From Meghimatium bilineatum (lineage: Eukaryota > Mollusca > Gastropoda > Stylommatophora > Philomycidae): a stretch of DNA of 64,000 nt. The notes under the pieces are model-generated. The model saw nothing but the letters and a program-made list of their open reading frames with translations. It had not been told where the DNA came from and ran no database searches. Positions 22,701 to 37,700 of the stretch are shown here, piece by piece. Numbering within the stretch: position 1 is the first letter of the stretch; each line of letters opens with the position of its first letter. The stretch lies in assembly GCA_034231615.1 (NCBI GenBank), contig CM067318.1, positions 32,009,723 to 32,073,722 of the forward strand. Reading direction: 5' to 3'. The position numbers were made by a program, and so were the translations under genes.

Positions 22701-25700
22701 TTACTGACTGAATGTTTAACATATATTCCTTGCTATATTGACAAAACTTCTTAAGACGGTTGGAAGATCATTCATTCAGCAATGAACACACGCAATGCTA
22801 TCGTAACCACACGTGCGTTTACTGATATTCCCAGCCAAATATTCTTCGTGGTCTATCTATCTATACGCTGTGTCCAATGTTTTCCTTGTGGCGTCAGGGG
22901 TAGAAGAGTCCTCTGGAGATGGCCTTCTTGTGCGCTGTTTGTAAGCTTCTTCCTGTGGCTGCTTTGATTTCTGTGATCTATCTTTTACATGGTCTGCCTC
23001 TAGCTTTATAACCGTTATGTCTATGTGTCATGGCCATTTGTGGCATGCTATATGTCTACCGTCTGGAAGCGTATGAAAACCACTTGATCTGTTGTCTTTT
23101 GATGTGTTCCAATACTGGTATTGTTTTGGTTATCTGTCTGATGTTATCGTTTCTAATTCTATCTCTTAATGACACTCCGAGTATTCTTCGTGGTGTTCAG
23201 CCAAAATATATTATAGACAAATTCAACACAATATTTGTTTATCCTACCATTCCCATAATTGTCTCCACCAATTGTTTTCTAGAGTTAATCTTCTAGTGAT
23301 CTAGTTATTATTACGACATGATAAATCCGGCTTTATATCTTCATTATGTTCAGTTGAACATTTGGACTATCTAGTCAGCATCACGTATTCGGCTTGTTTG
23401 TGGTAAATTTAGAAGCCTGCAAACATTAGCGGAAGTTCAGCTTTGATGTTCATATTCCCACATGGTTGTCTGTTTGTATTTATATAAATGTGTGATCTAG
23501 ATTTACTAATGAGCAAAGTACTTGTCAGTGTTTCTGTATTTCTATCTTTATATATGTCTATCTTTCTCTTGTAACCGTTAAAGTTCAAAATTTCTTCCAG
23601 CCTTCTCGAAACCATAAGACACCGTCTGTTTTTTCCCCGGACAACAGGTTCAGAACTACTTGATTACGTATCGCCTGTGTGTTGTCGGATTCCAATAGGG
23701 GAGCAGAGAATAGCAACACTGTTTACCTTCCATGCATGTCGTACGAGGCAACTAAGGAGGTTATGGGATGGGACAGCCAACTCCATTGGTCAGTAACCCA
23801 AAGCCATGCGGAAGTCGAATGTGTCAGGCCGAAATGCGCAGATATCGCAGCAATGCTGTAAACCATGACACAACGCATTCCGTTCTCCGGACTACGTCCT
23901 GCTTATCTGCAGGAGTTTGAGAACGAACGCAGAAGAAAAAGATTACGTATTAAATACTATCCGCTAAACCCTGTATTGCTTTCAGCGTCAGGGGTAGAAG
24001 AGTTATCTGGAGATGACCCTCCCGTGTGCATAGTATATTGTGGAATTTGTCGCCTCTTTTATTTCGGTGGTCCATCGGATTCAAGGTCGGCCTCTAGGTC
24101 TACCTTCACTGTATCTGTGTAGCATAGCTTGCTGTGGTATACTGTCTGGTGGTAGTCTTCTGATGTGTAAAAACCATTTGATCTGTTGGCTCTTAATATA
24201 TTCCAAGATTGGGGCGGTGCCGGTTCTTTGTCTAATGTCCTCATTTCTCACTCTGTCTCTTAGCGATATTCCTATGACTTAGCGATATTCCTATGACTTA
24301 GCGATATTCCTATGACTTAGCGATATTCCTAGGATTCTGCGTAAGCAGAATACGAATATTAAATAGGAACGTGGATATTTATCACTGAAGTAATTGATAT
24401 TGTACGTATTATGTCCCTTTGATTATAAAAAAAAATATTCATATCATTGAGTTGGTTTATGTATGATGTTATTTCAACTCATCTCAACATATCATTGAGT
24501 TGTTTTATGTATGATGTATTTCAACTCATCTCAACATATCATTGAGTTGCTTTATGTATGATGTTATTTCAACTCATCTCAACATATCATTGAGTTGGTT
24601 TATGTATGATGTATTTCAACTCATCTCAACATATCATTGAGTTGGTTTATGTATGATGTATTTCAACTCATCTCAACATATCATTGACTTGTTTTATGTA
24701 TGATGTTATTTCAACTCATCTCAACATATCATTGAGTTGTTTAAGTAAAATGTACATTTCAACTGCGGAAGTTAGTCCAATTTTGTATATCAGAGCTTTA
24801 AAGCCATGTAAAAATAGTTGAGGTCGCGGTTATGGTAATAAAATCGCCACAACCTCTGGAATAAAAATTATATAACTCCGCGGGCCTGTTTAAGAAATTA
24901 AGAGGTTGAGCTAGGTACACATCCTCATTCTCCCCCTCCCCTCCAGTTAAATACGAGAGCTGCTTGGGAATCTTAAATAAATTAAACAAATCAAATATGA
25001 ACTTAAACAAACAAAAACATCACAACACAAATCGGATAACACGATCTTAATGGTAGGTCATCAATGTGTACTTGCATTCACGTCATAATTACACGGCAGG
25101 CAGAAATTTTACTCTGCAATTAAGGTTAAAATTATTCAAAGGATTATCAAAGCAGCCCTAAGGCATCAGAACGTATCGACAGCTAAGATCAATTGACGGA
25201 AACTGCAGTGCCCAACAGAAGATCGAACCACGCTTAAAGGGTATCAAAGACTACCATCAATAGGCAACTGAAATTAAAATCGGTGGGTTATGAGCAGCGC
25301 TGAAAACTTCGAATAAAGGGGCTTGAGGGGGCAAAATGTGACCAGCAAAAGAGACCTGATATATTTAGAGTGCAACAGAATCAAACTGATTCTAGAGATC
25401 TCGTTCGCTTGCTGACACCCTAAGGCTGTGAAACCACGTTGAAGAAACAATCACCATTCTCCCCTGCACCGTTCCATTAAGATGCTAAAACTGAACAAAC
25501 AAAAGAAACCTCAATAAAAACATTAAAAGTGTTTAAATTCATTCAAACCGTGTTTACTCTTTGACAAAAAATTGACACTATCGTCTATTGAGACTCGGCA
25601 CTTATAAATACTCGCCATTTTAAGTCTTGCCTCTATAAACATGAGCCGTCGTAAAGTAAACAAGATCACACACAATAAGACACGTCAATGAATGGAAAGT

Positions 25701-28700
25701 ATAGATCACCATTCACAATAGATGATTCAGCAGAGAAACAATAGCAGATTCCCATGATCACCGGGTATACCAAAATAATCAATACATGAAAGAGAAGAAA
25801 TGATTGGATCAATAATCAGGTCTTGAAGGAAATGTATGATATACACAATGCTACACTAGGTATGTGTTATACTCCCCGTTTGATAAATGGGAGGTAGGTG
25901 TAAAAATGAAGGTGGAAAACGAGTATGAACTATATAATAATGAGGATGAAATACTGGGTAGCTGTAATAATGAAGGTGGAAACTCTAGGTGTAATCATAA
26001 AGGTGGAAAAATGGGCAGGTGTAATAATGAATGTGAAATATGGGTGTGTGTTATAATTATGGTGGAAATCTGGGCAGGTATAATAATGATGGTGGAAAAT
26101 TGGGTAGATGTAATAATGAAGGTGAGGATAATAGGTGACAATAATAAAGGTGAGAAAACTGGTTAGGTGTAATAACGATGGTGGGAAACGTGCATAGTTA
26201 TAATAATAATAATAAAGATGGAAAACGGCGTATGTGCAATACTGAAGGTGGAAAACTGAGGGTAGAGGTAACAATAAACGTGAACAAACAGGTGATAGGG
26301 ATAATAATGAAGGTGGGAACGCAGAGTATGTGGAATAATGTGGAAAAATGGAGTGTATATGTAATACTTAAAAAAGAATAACGGAGTGTAGATGTAATAA
26401 CGAAAAAGGAAAACGGAGTGTAGGTGTAATAATTAACAAGAAAACGGAGTGTAGGTGTAATAATTAACAAGAAAACGGAGAGTAGGTGTTATAGTGAAAA
26501 ATAAAATGGAGAGTAGGTGTAATAATGAAAAATAAAATGGAGAGTAGGTGTAATAATGAAGGTGGAAAACAGAATAGAGGTAATAATGAAGGTAGGAAAT
26601 GGAGTGTAGGTGTAATAATGAAGGTGGAAAACTGAGAATAGAGGTAATAATGAAGGTAGGAAATGGAGTGTAGGTGTAATAATGAAGGTAGGAAATGGAG
26701 TGTAGGTGTAATAATGAAGGTAGGAAATGGAGTGTAGGTGTAATAATGAAGGTAGGAAATGGAGTGTAGGTGTAATAATGAAGGTAGGAAATGGAGTGTA
26801 GGTGTAATAATGAAAGTAGGAAATGGAGTGTAGGTGTAATAATAAGGTAGGAAATGGAGTGTAGGTGTAATAATGCACGGGGAAAAAAAATTGCCAGAAT
26901 ATATAAAGAATGCATAATAAATATAAAAGGGGAAAGGGGAGGGGGCAATGTTTTCTAACATTTAAAAAAGGGCAGGAGGAAGAGTGCTTATTAAGTTAAA
27001 GATAGAGGGAGTTAGACTAATACAGAGATGGAGCGAGCTAGTCTTAATTAGAAAAGGAGAGAGCTATAATAATAAAGAGATGGAGGGAACTATACAAATA
27101 TAGAGATGGAGGGAACTATACAAATATAGAGATGGAGGGAACTATACAAATATAGAGATGGAGGGAACTATACAAATATAGAGATGGAGGGAACTATACA
27201 AATATAGAGATGGAGGGAACTATACAAATATAGAGATGGAGGGAACTATACTAATATAGAGATGGAGGGAACTATACTAATATAGAGATAGTGGGTGCTA
27301 GAATATTATAGAGATGAGAGAGCTGGAATAGCATAGAGATGGAGTGAGTTAAACTAATATAGAGATGGTGGGATGGTTTAGATGGTTTATATACTGCCCA
27401 GGTCATGTCGGGGTCAGAGGAAATAGAGAGCCGACTTATTGATAGAAAATGCGGTAATAGACTTGACAATGCTGAGAAAAGAAAGCAGACTTGATCAAGA
27501 CAGTAATAAATTTATTCCAATATGAAGTTGATGTCAGTGAGGCTGAGAACGTACAGATACAGAGAATGTCAGAAATGGGAGTGTCTAGGGTGAGGGGAGG
27601 AAAAGTATTTTTTGGGGGGGGGGGGGAGACCCGAAGATCACACAATCAACACATGACCGGGACTATGAGTCTACATACACTGGAATGGCTGCTGGAACGG
27701 AGAGCGGATCACTTATGGGAATTTCCCACGTGCTGTGATAAAACTGTAAATTCGTTTCTAATCAAGAAGAGATGGTGAGAGCATACCTACGGTAGAGGCA
27801 GATGGTAGATACACAAGTACGGCAAATATGGAGGACATATCACCAAACTAATATTTCCGCTACTTGACTAAATTGGAGATAGAGGGAACAAAATGTGGTG
27901 AAGAGCAGGAGCAGAATAGAAGATCTCTAAAATTCGCTCTCTGACAACCAACACGAAATTTCATGTGACTCCGCCGGGGAGCGTGAAGTACGTTGTGCTG
28001 CTAGTTCCACAGAAGAGCTGTGGTATTTGTATCTTGGTTGACACAGCATATCTGAGGTCCGAAATCCGAGTCCAACATATCAGTTTTCGCCATACCTTTA
28101 ACTTGGGTAGTAGGCTTTACTAGTCTGTGACAGCATTCTTATATATCGACAGGCGGTTAATCTGCATCGACTGTACTCAGTGACAGTTTATCACCCACTG
28201 TTCCGCTGGCCTTTTCAGGCCAAAACATGCATGCCTTGATGGCAGTTTCCGTGGAGACTGTAGTCAGGGATTTAGGCTTGGGTCGACTACTCCTATCTCG
28301 CATGACGTATTCCGCTGCCACTGAACTCGTCTCGCGCAATTAGACGTATCGTACCTGTGCCCATCGGCTACAGAACCTTTTCTCTCCGCGAGAATGATTC
28401 CGGTATAGGACATCTACGGTAGAGTTGGGTCAGGGTGCTGTGATATCTGCGTCATTTGTACCGACATTCGACGTCAGCACATCAGCACAGCTGTTGTATC
28501 ACCAAATCTGAGTACAGTAAAACCCACTATGGAACCTACTTAGTCAGTCACTTCTTATGACATGCATATCAAGCAAGCCTGTAGATAAGGGGAGAAAGGT
28601 TTTCCCTACCACCAATCAGGAAGTCAGAGCATACATTTAAAAAATGTAACCAAAATACTACCAAAAACAATTAAATAGCGTTTAGCGCCCCCCCCCCCTA

Positions 28701-31700
28701 TTCCCCCTTACGGGAGACGTATCTATGATCCTGATGGCAGGTAACTGTGTCAAGCTTCACTTCAATGGTTCACCTCTAGAACAAGTAGGCGGTGCTTGGG
28801 TCTGTCGTTTATAATGAACGTATTGAGTCAGCTGTCCATGTACAGTTCTTCTTTTTCCTCTTCTGTGTTCGGTCTCAAACTCCTGGAGACTAATAGAATG
28901 TAGTCCGGAGAACGGATTGAGTTGTGTCATGACTTACAATATTGCTGTGGTATCTGCGCCTTTCATCCTGACACAGCCGATGAAAGACCCTATATGGGAT
29001 AGGGCAGCCAACTCCACCCCATAACCTCCTTAATCGCCTCTTACAACATGCACGGTAGGTAAATAGCGTTGCTATTCTTTGCTTCCCTCTCGGGCTCCCG
29101 GAAAAACCCGAGCGACGCACAGATGTGTTGATTTACACACGGCGGACACACTCGGCCATGATCACATAGATCTTCCCTATCACTCTACGGGATATGTGGA
29201 CGAAATATCCCGGCGGGCTAAGTCTGGCACGTCAAATCATTTTAACTGACCCTCTAATCCGATTACAAATTACTAATATACTGACCCTCTAATCCGATTA
29301 CAAATTACTAATATACTGACCCTCTAATCCGATTACAAATTACTAATATACTGACCCTCTAATCCGATTACAAATTACTAATATACTGACCCTCTAATCC
29401 GATTACAAATTACTAATATACTGAGTATTGCCGTGACCGGAAAGGAAAACAAATAATAGTGATTATTATCTGCTATACATTTCATAGGAGGCTACTAAGG
29501 AGGTTTTGGGTTTGAGTTGGTTGTTCCATCCCTTATATTGTCAGTGTCCAAAAAAAATGCTGAAGACGGATTTGACCGAACTAAAGGCGCCGATATCGAT
29601 GAATATATGACAAATCAAAAAATAAAAGACGGGTTTTGAACCAAGTCCAAACAGTTGACACAGGAAAAAAACATTTCGAGGCATTTTTTAAGGTTCCATG
29701 GAATGGAATAATATGGAGGAAGGGGGTATGGAAGAAAATTAGTCCCGAAACATGGTCACGGGGGGAAAATAATGCGAGAACCCCTATTTTAAACAGATAA
29801 ATGTGAAAACTTACCCATAGGTATATCTGGCAAAACATTCCTTCGGTGAAGTTCCTTGCCATCAGTGTTCCAGAATCGAACAGTAGCATCCTGGGCGACG
29901 TTCAGGACAGAAAAGGGAAAAAAGGGGGGGGGGTAATATTGGATATTATATTGTGGTAACACAATGAAAATGATTTGAGACGAGACACAATAATTAAAAA
30001 AAGTAATGATAGATAATGTAAGACATGTGAGACATTGGCAGAAAGAAATTAGCAAGGCAGATACAGATACCAGAAGTAAGACGTGAAAACATTGAGACAG
30101 ACACTGAGGCGGACACTACAATGAATGAAAACATTGAGACGAGACACAATAATTAAAAAACGTAATGATAGATAATGTAAGACATGTGAGACATGTAAGA
30201 CATGTGAGACATGTGAGACATGTGAGACATGTGAGACATGTGAGACATGTGAGACATGTGAGACATTGGCAGAAAGAAAATAGCAAGACAGATACAGATA
30301 CCAGAAGTAAGACGTGAAAACATTGAGACGAGACACAATAATTAAAAAACGTAATGATAGATAATGTAAGACATGTGAGACATTGGCAGAAAGAAATTAG
30401 CAAGACAGATACAGATACCAGAAGTAAGACGTGAAAACATTGAGACGAGACACAATAATTAAAAAACGTAATGATAGATAATGTAAGACATGTGAGACAT
30501 TGGCAGAAAGAAATTAGCAAGACAGATACAGATACCAGAAGTAAGACGTGAAAACATTGAGACGAGACACAATAATTAAAAAACGTAATGATAGATAATG
30601 TAAGACATGTGAGACATTGGCAGAAAGAAAATAGCAAGACAGATACAGATACCAGAAGTAAGACGTGAAAACATTGAGACGAGACACAATAATTAAAAAA
30701 CGTAATGATAGATAATGTAAGACATGTGAGACATTGGCAGAAAGAAAATAGCAAGACAGATACAGATACCAGAAGTAAGACGTGAAAACATTGAGACGAG
30801 ACACAATAATTAAAAAACGTAATGATAGATAATGTAAGACATGTGAGACATTGGCAGAAAGAAAATAGCAAGACAGATACAGATACCAGAAGTAAGACGT
30901 GAAAACATTGAGACGAGACACAATAATTAAAAAACGTAATGATAGATAATGTAAGACATGTGAGACATTGGCAGAAAGAAATTAGCAAGACAGATACAGA
31001 TACCAGAAGTAAGACGTGAAAACATTGAGACGAGACACAATAATTAAAAAACGTAATGATAGATAATGTAAGACATGTGAGACATTGGCAGAAAGAAATT
31101 AGCAAGACAGATACAGATACCAGAAGTAAGACGTGAAAACATTGAGACGAGACACAATAATTAAAAAACGTAATGATAGATAATGTAAGACATGTGAGAC
31201 ATTGGCAGAAAGAAATTAGCAAGACAGATACAGATACCAGAAGTAAGACGTGAAAACATTGAGACAGACACTGAGGCGGACACTACAATGAATGAAAACA
31301 TTGAGACAGACACTGAGGCGGACACTACAATGAATGAAAACATTGAGACGAGACACAATAATTAAAAAACGTAATGATAGATAATGTAAGACATGTGAGA
31401 CATTGGCAGAAAGAAAATAACAAGACAGATACAGATACCAGAAGTAAGACGTGAAAACATTGAGACAGACACTGAGGCGGACACTACAATGAATGAAAAC
31501 ATTGAGACGAGACACAATAATTAAAAAACGTAATGATAGATAATGTAAGACATGTGAGACATTGGCAGAAAGAAATTAGCAAGACAGATACAGATACCAG
31601 AAGTAAGACGTGAAAACATTGAGACAGACACTGAGGCGGACACTACAATGAATGAAAACATTGAGACGAGACACAATAATTAAAAAACGTAATGATAGAT

Positions 31701-34700
31701 AATGTAAGACATGTGAGACATTGGCAGAAAGAAATTAGCAAGACAGATACAGATACCAGAAGTAAGACGTGAAAACATTGAGACAGACACTGAGGCGGAC
31801 ACTACAATGAATGAAAACATTGAGACAGACAGTGGAAGACATGGAAACAGACAATAATACAAACTTACAAACATTGAGAGAAAAAACACTGGAAGACACC
31901 GAGACATATATGAATACAAACTTGCAAACATTGAGACAAACACTTGAAGACACCGAGACAGACAGAAATACAAACTTGAAAACATTGAGACAAACACTCG
32001 AAGACACCGAGACATATATGAATACAAACTTGAAAACATTGAGACAAACACTCGAAGACACCGAGACATATATGAATACAAACTTGAAAACATTGAGACA
32101 AACACTGGAAGACAATGAGACATACACTGAAAGAAAGAGAAATACAAGACATAGATAGTGATACTAGAAGACAGACACCGAGAAAGACATGAGAATACTG
32201 CGAACCATACACCACATTGCGCAAAATGGCGAGCACTACAGTAATATATACATCAACAATAACAATAACAAATACAACACCAACACAAACATAAAAACTA
32301 GACTACATAACATGTACTTCTACTGTCAGTTGTACCGTGGCTATCGACAGAATACTACATGCCTTCTAACATAATTAATGAGGCCTTCATTTGTTACTTC
32401 TCTTGATTATTCCCGTGTTTTCTGTTGGCCGATATTTATATACTTGGAATCGAATGCCATAAAATAGCCGAGGCTACTCCAAGTATATACATAGTAACCA
32501 ATAGAAAATGTGACAATAATACAAAAGAACACACTAAATGAAGGCCTGTTTATGTTTAGCAGTCCTCTATATCTGTCGACGGTCACGGCTGTACTGTCCA
32601 AATTAACTTACCCCAGATCCTGACATTAGAATCTTCCTCGTTTCGTCATAAGCAAGAGACACAACAAACCTGTATTCAAACCAAGCAAAAACATGTATTT
32701 GTCACATGAAAGATAACGTCATTTCATAATTTCAAAATGTTAGTACAATATAACAGAGAAAACTTGATTTACAGCCATTAGATCTATTTCCACAATGACT
32801 ATTTTCTTAGATCTATTTCCACAATGACTATTTTCTTAGATCTATTTCCACAATGACTATTTTCTAATACAGTGTGCACCATTCTTCTTCTTGTTGTAGT
32901 CCAGGACGTGTGGCGTTAGTTATCATGGCTCTCAACGGCCTTCTATTTCATATGTGCTGTCAGTCATTTCCAATACAAATATCCTCCCATGCCACAACGC
33001 CAGGTTGTCACACATCTCTCGTAATCTTCCTTTATCACTCTTGCTCCTCGGCATGCTTATTGTTACGATGCGCCCTATTTTTCCTCCTACCTTGATTTTG
33101 ACGTTCTTCCCGTTAACAGGATTATTGCGTGTGGGCATGGTTATTTTCTGTGCACTAATACTCACAGTAGATTGTAGTTTCTGTGAGGGCAGTTATCAAG
33201 TGGACGTGTTATCCTAGCTCATAGGTTCCCAAACTGTTTCGAGCCACCGCCCACTTTGCAAGACATACATGTCGTAACCCCCCCCCCCCCCAATTATAAC
33301 AGTTTTACGCGGTCAGAATTGTTATTTTTTTAATGTTACATTACTACTTTTCCCGTGAAATTATTGAAAAGTAGTGACGAATATGTGACTTGAACACAAA
33401 TTTTCTTCTGATTTTTGTTAAAACATAGCCCAGATATAAAAATTGTAAAGTGTGTGCTCAAATAACATTATGCAGTTTCATACAAAGGTTTACCGCCGAA
33501 AACGGATGTGCCGGGTCAATAGCGCAAATAAAACGGCGACACAACGTATTTTCATTCTCTGGAAAAAAAACCTGCTGAAAATCTTGTAGGATCATTGTCC
33601 TGCTACAAGAGAGATTCAGCGGGATTTTGAGAATGAACTTTGAAGATTATAAAGAAGACACACTGACCTAAATATGAACACTCGGTGTACATATTCAGAG
33701 ATTGCGCTACATTAGTAAGAATCTTATTGTAATAATTAAAACACCATCAAATAATATGAAAAAAGAATTAATGTGAAGAAGGGTCCTGGTGTATTTTTAA
33801 AAGTGCGCTAATGTCGGGTTCAACCTTCGTTAAAAACAGTCGTAAATCGCCACGCTCAGTTAATTAGTTATATGCAATCGGGGTTTTTTTCTTAGAAAGT
33901 AAAATCGCTATAGCAATAAATCCAGTCTCAGCCAAATAGGACGATGGAAACGCAATCAATAATTTGAAATAATCAATTAATCAATTTTGAAATGATTAAA
34001 TAATCACAATAGAAAATTTATGAAAAATTGGATCGAGTAAGATGACATAAGATGAATTAAAATGAAGAATTAAAATTTTAAATGATTATCCAATCGCAAA
34101 ATCACGAAAATAATTGAACTATCTTTAATTAATTTCTTCTATATAGATTCACCAACCTCTAGACCGTTCGAACGACCCCCAATTGTTTCTGGAAACCCCC
34201 CCCCCCCCCAACCCAGAAGACTTCAACACCCACTGGAGCGGTAACGCCCACTTTGGGAACCTATGTCCTAGCCATTATGCCTATAATTTCATGCACTACC
34301 TAACACAACTGAAGTGGTGACCAGTACTGAAAATCAAGTAGGAAGCATGAGGATAAATTACAATTTTTTAGACCTACAGGAATTGAACCAGATTTGTTCC
34401 AGCTGCACCGAACCGCCCCGCAATTCGAACAAGCCCCTACGCACCTGACCAACCACCCCCCCCCCGGAATAAATACAAACCCGTCAAGACATTAAAACTA
34501 TGCACTCAAGTCAATGAGAACGGACCAATCGAGACAATTACTACCACAAGAACAACGAACATCCCATCCCGCACAATCACTTAAGCACCCCCAGGACGTT
34601 ACCGTTAGTTTCAGGAACCAGTACTGAAACAATTTCTCAGCTGATCGCCACTTCTACCTATCATTACCTTGCCGCGACTTCACGTTTTTATCCGTCTCAG

Positions 34701-37700
34701 TGCCCATGTGACTTAAGCCAGTGGTTCTCAACGTGAAATATATGCTACCCTCCTGAGACAGACATTATGCTAGGTGACCATGGTGAAAGAACTTGAAATT
34801 GTGGTGCCACATCTATGGAGGGCATCAGAAAGGTAAGAATGTGACATTCAGCTCTGCCATGTGAACGTCAATCGTTCTTGCTCGTCGTTTTGTTTTATGT
34901 ATGTAGTCTTGATAAAAGCCTTTTGGACGAAACATCGATTTGTGTGTGATATTATGTGTTTCCGATGATTAGCAAAACTACATTACCAGAAAGGTAAATT
35001 GGCAAATATCTTATAAGATATATTATAACACTGGAAGAAAACTTAACTGTCTTTTATGTCACAGGAAGGACACAGGCGACAGTTTTTCCTAAATATGGGT
35101 CACGGCGCCCCACACCCCCAAAAGCAACAACAAAAAAACTACACACACGCACACACGCAGAGGAGAAGAGAATATGCGTTTGTGTGATGATTGACAGATT
35201 TACTGCTATGTTTGTGCCATCCGGCATGGCTTCTGTGTCATTCTAAGGTATGGGACAGAAAACTGCAAGTCCAGATTTCTGTACTCGTCTCTTTAGGCAT
35301 ACATACGCAGATCAAACTATTATTATAATTTGCTCCTTTTACGGGCCCCGACAACTTAAGGGCGCATACATGACAAATGTAGAACAGTATGGGTAGTAAT
35401 TGATTCAGATGAAGAATCTAGAACATTACGGGTAGTAATTGTTCGCAGAAGAAGAAACGTGTACAACAGTACGGGTAGTAATTGTTCGCAGAAGAAGAAA
35501 CGTGTACAACAGTACGGGTAGTAATTGTTCGCAGAAGAAGAAGAATCATCTCTAGTTTCTTGACTTAAGAAGTACACAGAAACTTAAAAAAAGGACCTCG
35601 TCTAATGTTTGTATAAACAATAAACAAAACCTCTGGATATTAAGAAAAGCACTCCAACAATATGGTTGTCGACATTAAATCCAACATCTGTTACCATTTG
35701 AAAATGATACCAGTCTCAGTAAAATATAACTATGCAACTAACTATCTTGACAGGGATTAAGTTCTCGTGCAGAAGCGAAGATAACCATTGCAACAGTTGT
35801 GTGTATGTGAGGAGGGTATTTAAGGATTAATCTAGGATTTAATCTGTCTCTCAGTTCGTTCTGATATAACTGGAAATACAATGGAGGCCTAGGTATAGGG
35901 CACTTTATCGAAGTAATAACTTATTTAAACGGTTTTTCTTCTTCTTATTTAATAAACTAAGAACACATGTTGCAAGGTATAACAAACAAGGATGGAGGTG
36001 TGGCGATGATAAGAATAGGTATTATTCAATACGGTGTGCCATGAGATGTGTACCATAGTATACTTTTTTTATGGATGCGATTTGGAAAATAGTAAATACA
36101 ATACAGATATAAATGAAGCGACTTAGGAAAATAGTAAATACAATCCTGATATAAATAAAGCGATTTAGGAAAATAGTAAATACAATCCTGATATAAATAA
36201 AGCGACTTGGGAAAATAGTAAATACAATCCTGATATAAATAAAGCGACTTGGGAAAATAGTAAATACAATCCTGATATAAATGAAGCGATTTAGGAAAAT
36301 AGTAAATACAATCCTGATATAAATAAAGCGACTTGGGAAAATAGTAAATACAATCCTGATATAAATAAAGCGACTTGGGAAAATAGTAAATACAATCCTG
36401 ATATAAATAAAGCGATGTAGCGTTTATGATCAAAAGAGGCTTTAGTCTCGCGAGGATTTAAATACATTCTTTCATTTTACTGCCAAGAGCATTATTACAT
36501 TCCGGAAGCTGTGGTAACCTGGTTACCAGAACTGTGACCTCCACTATGTTGTGACAGCTGCAAAACTGATATAACAAACGTGGAGTAAAGTTTGTGGTTG
36601 AAAGTAACGTACCACACTGTAAGAGGTATATTTTACTTCACCAAAAATCTGCCAAGAGTAGATACCAAACACAGCTTTCTCTAGGTAGCGGTCATGTGGA
36701 CTCGTGATACACAACGTCACTCATTTTGGCTGATCGGACTTTTCATTGGTCACTGCGTGTATTTAGTATAACCAGCCAATAGTAAACGCGGATTAATTGC
36801 ATCAAGAAAGATGAGACATGCTGTGTGTCACCAGTCTGCAAGACTGTCTTCCTCTGTTTTCGTTCTCACGCTTCTGAAGATTATCAGGATGTAGTGTACA
36901 GAGTGGAATACGCCATACCATGATTGATAGCTTAATTTCGACATATGCGCCTTTCGTCCTGACCAATTCGTCTTTAGCACGGCTCATGGTAAGTAACTTT
37001 GTCCTTTTATGGGATGGGACATTAGACTCCACCCCAAAACCTCTATATGTGATGGGCCAGGAAAATCAATCCACCTTAGTCGCCTTGTACGACATATATG
37101 GCATCTGAAGTATTATACTGTGCCCTCTTTCGGGTACCAGCACAACACGAGCGAAAAACTGGGCACTGATGGTGATCAGCAGATGTTCAACATTTTCCAC
37201 TGTTCACGAATACTAATCACAAGGCTAACGCTACTACAATTATTATTGTATAAGTCACGTCTTGATGACCGAAAACCATTGTATCTGTGTTTTTGTACTG
37301 CTGTATCCGTGTGTGTACAGTTGTATGTGTGTGCACTGTTGTATTTGTGATTGTACTGTTATATTTGTCCGTGTGTGCTGTTGTATATGTGCATGTACAG
37401 TTGTATCTACGTGTACTAGTGTATATATATGTATGTACCGCTGTACACGTGTGTGCTACTGTATCTGTGCAGGTATTGTTGTATATGTGTGCGTATGGAC
37501 TCCTGTGCATTTTTTGGAATGTTGCATTTGTGAGTGCGCTGTTTTATCTGTGAATATACTGTTGTGTCTACGAGTGCAGTAATATATCTGTGCATGCACT
37601 TCTCTATCTACGAGTGTACTGTTATATCTGTACATGTACTGTTGTATCTGTTTTTGTACTGCTGTATGTCTTTTAAGTCCTTTTGTTTCTGATTTTCTAC

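Noticed and set aside
26433-26961. Three overlapping minus-strand frames of 129-171 codons
   Set aside because: All three frames stay open over the same degenerate 32-bp array, which no real gene would show.
30116-31222. 368-codon open frame on the minus strand
   Set aside because: It lies wholly in the 117-bp array, whose period is divisible by three; the peptide is a 39-residue repeat with no domain.
34717-34731. Complete hAT element starting at CAGTGGTTCTCAAC
   Set aside because: No matching opposite terminus or 8-bp duplication found within a few kb.
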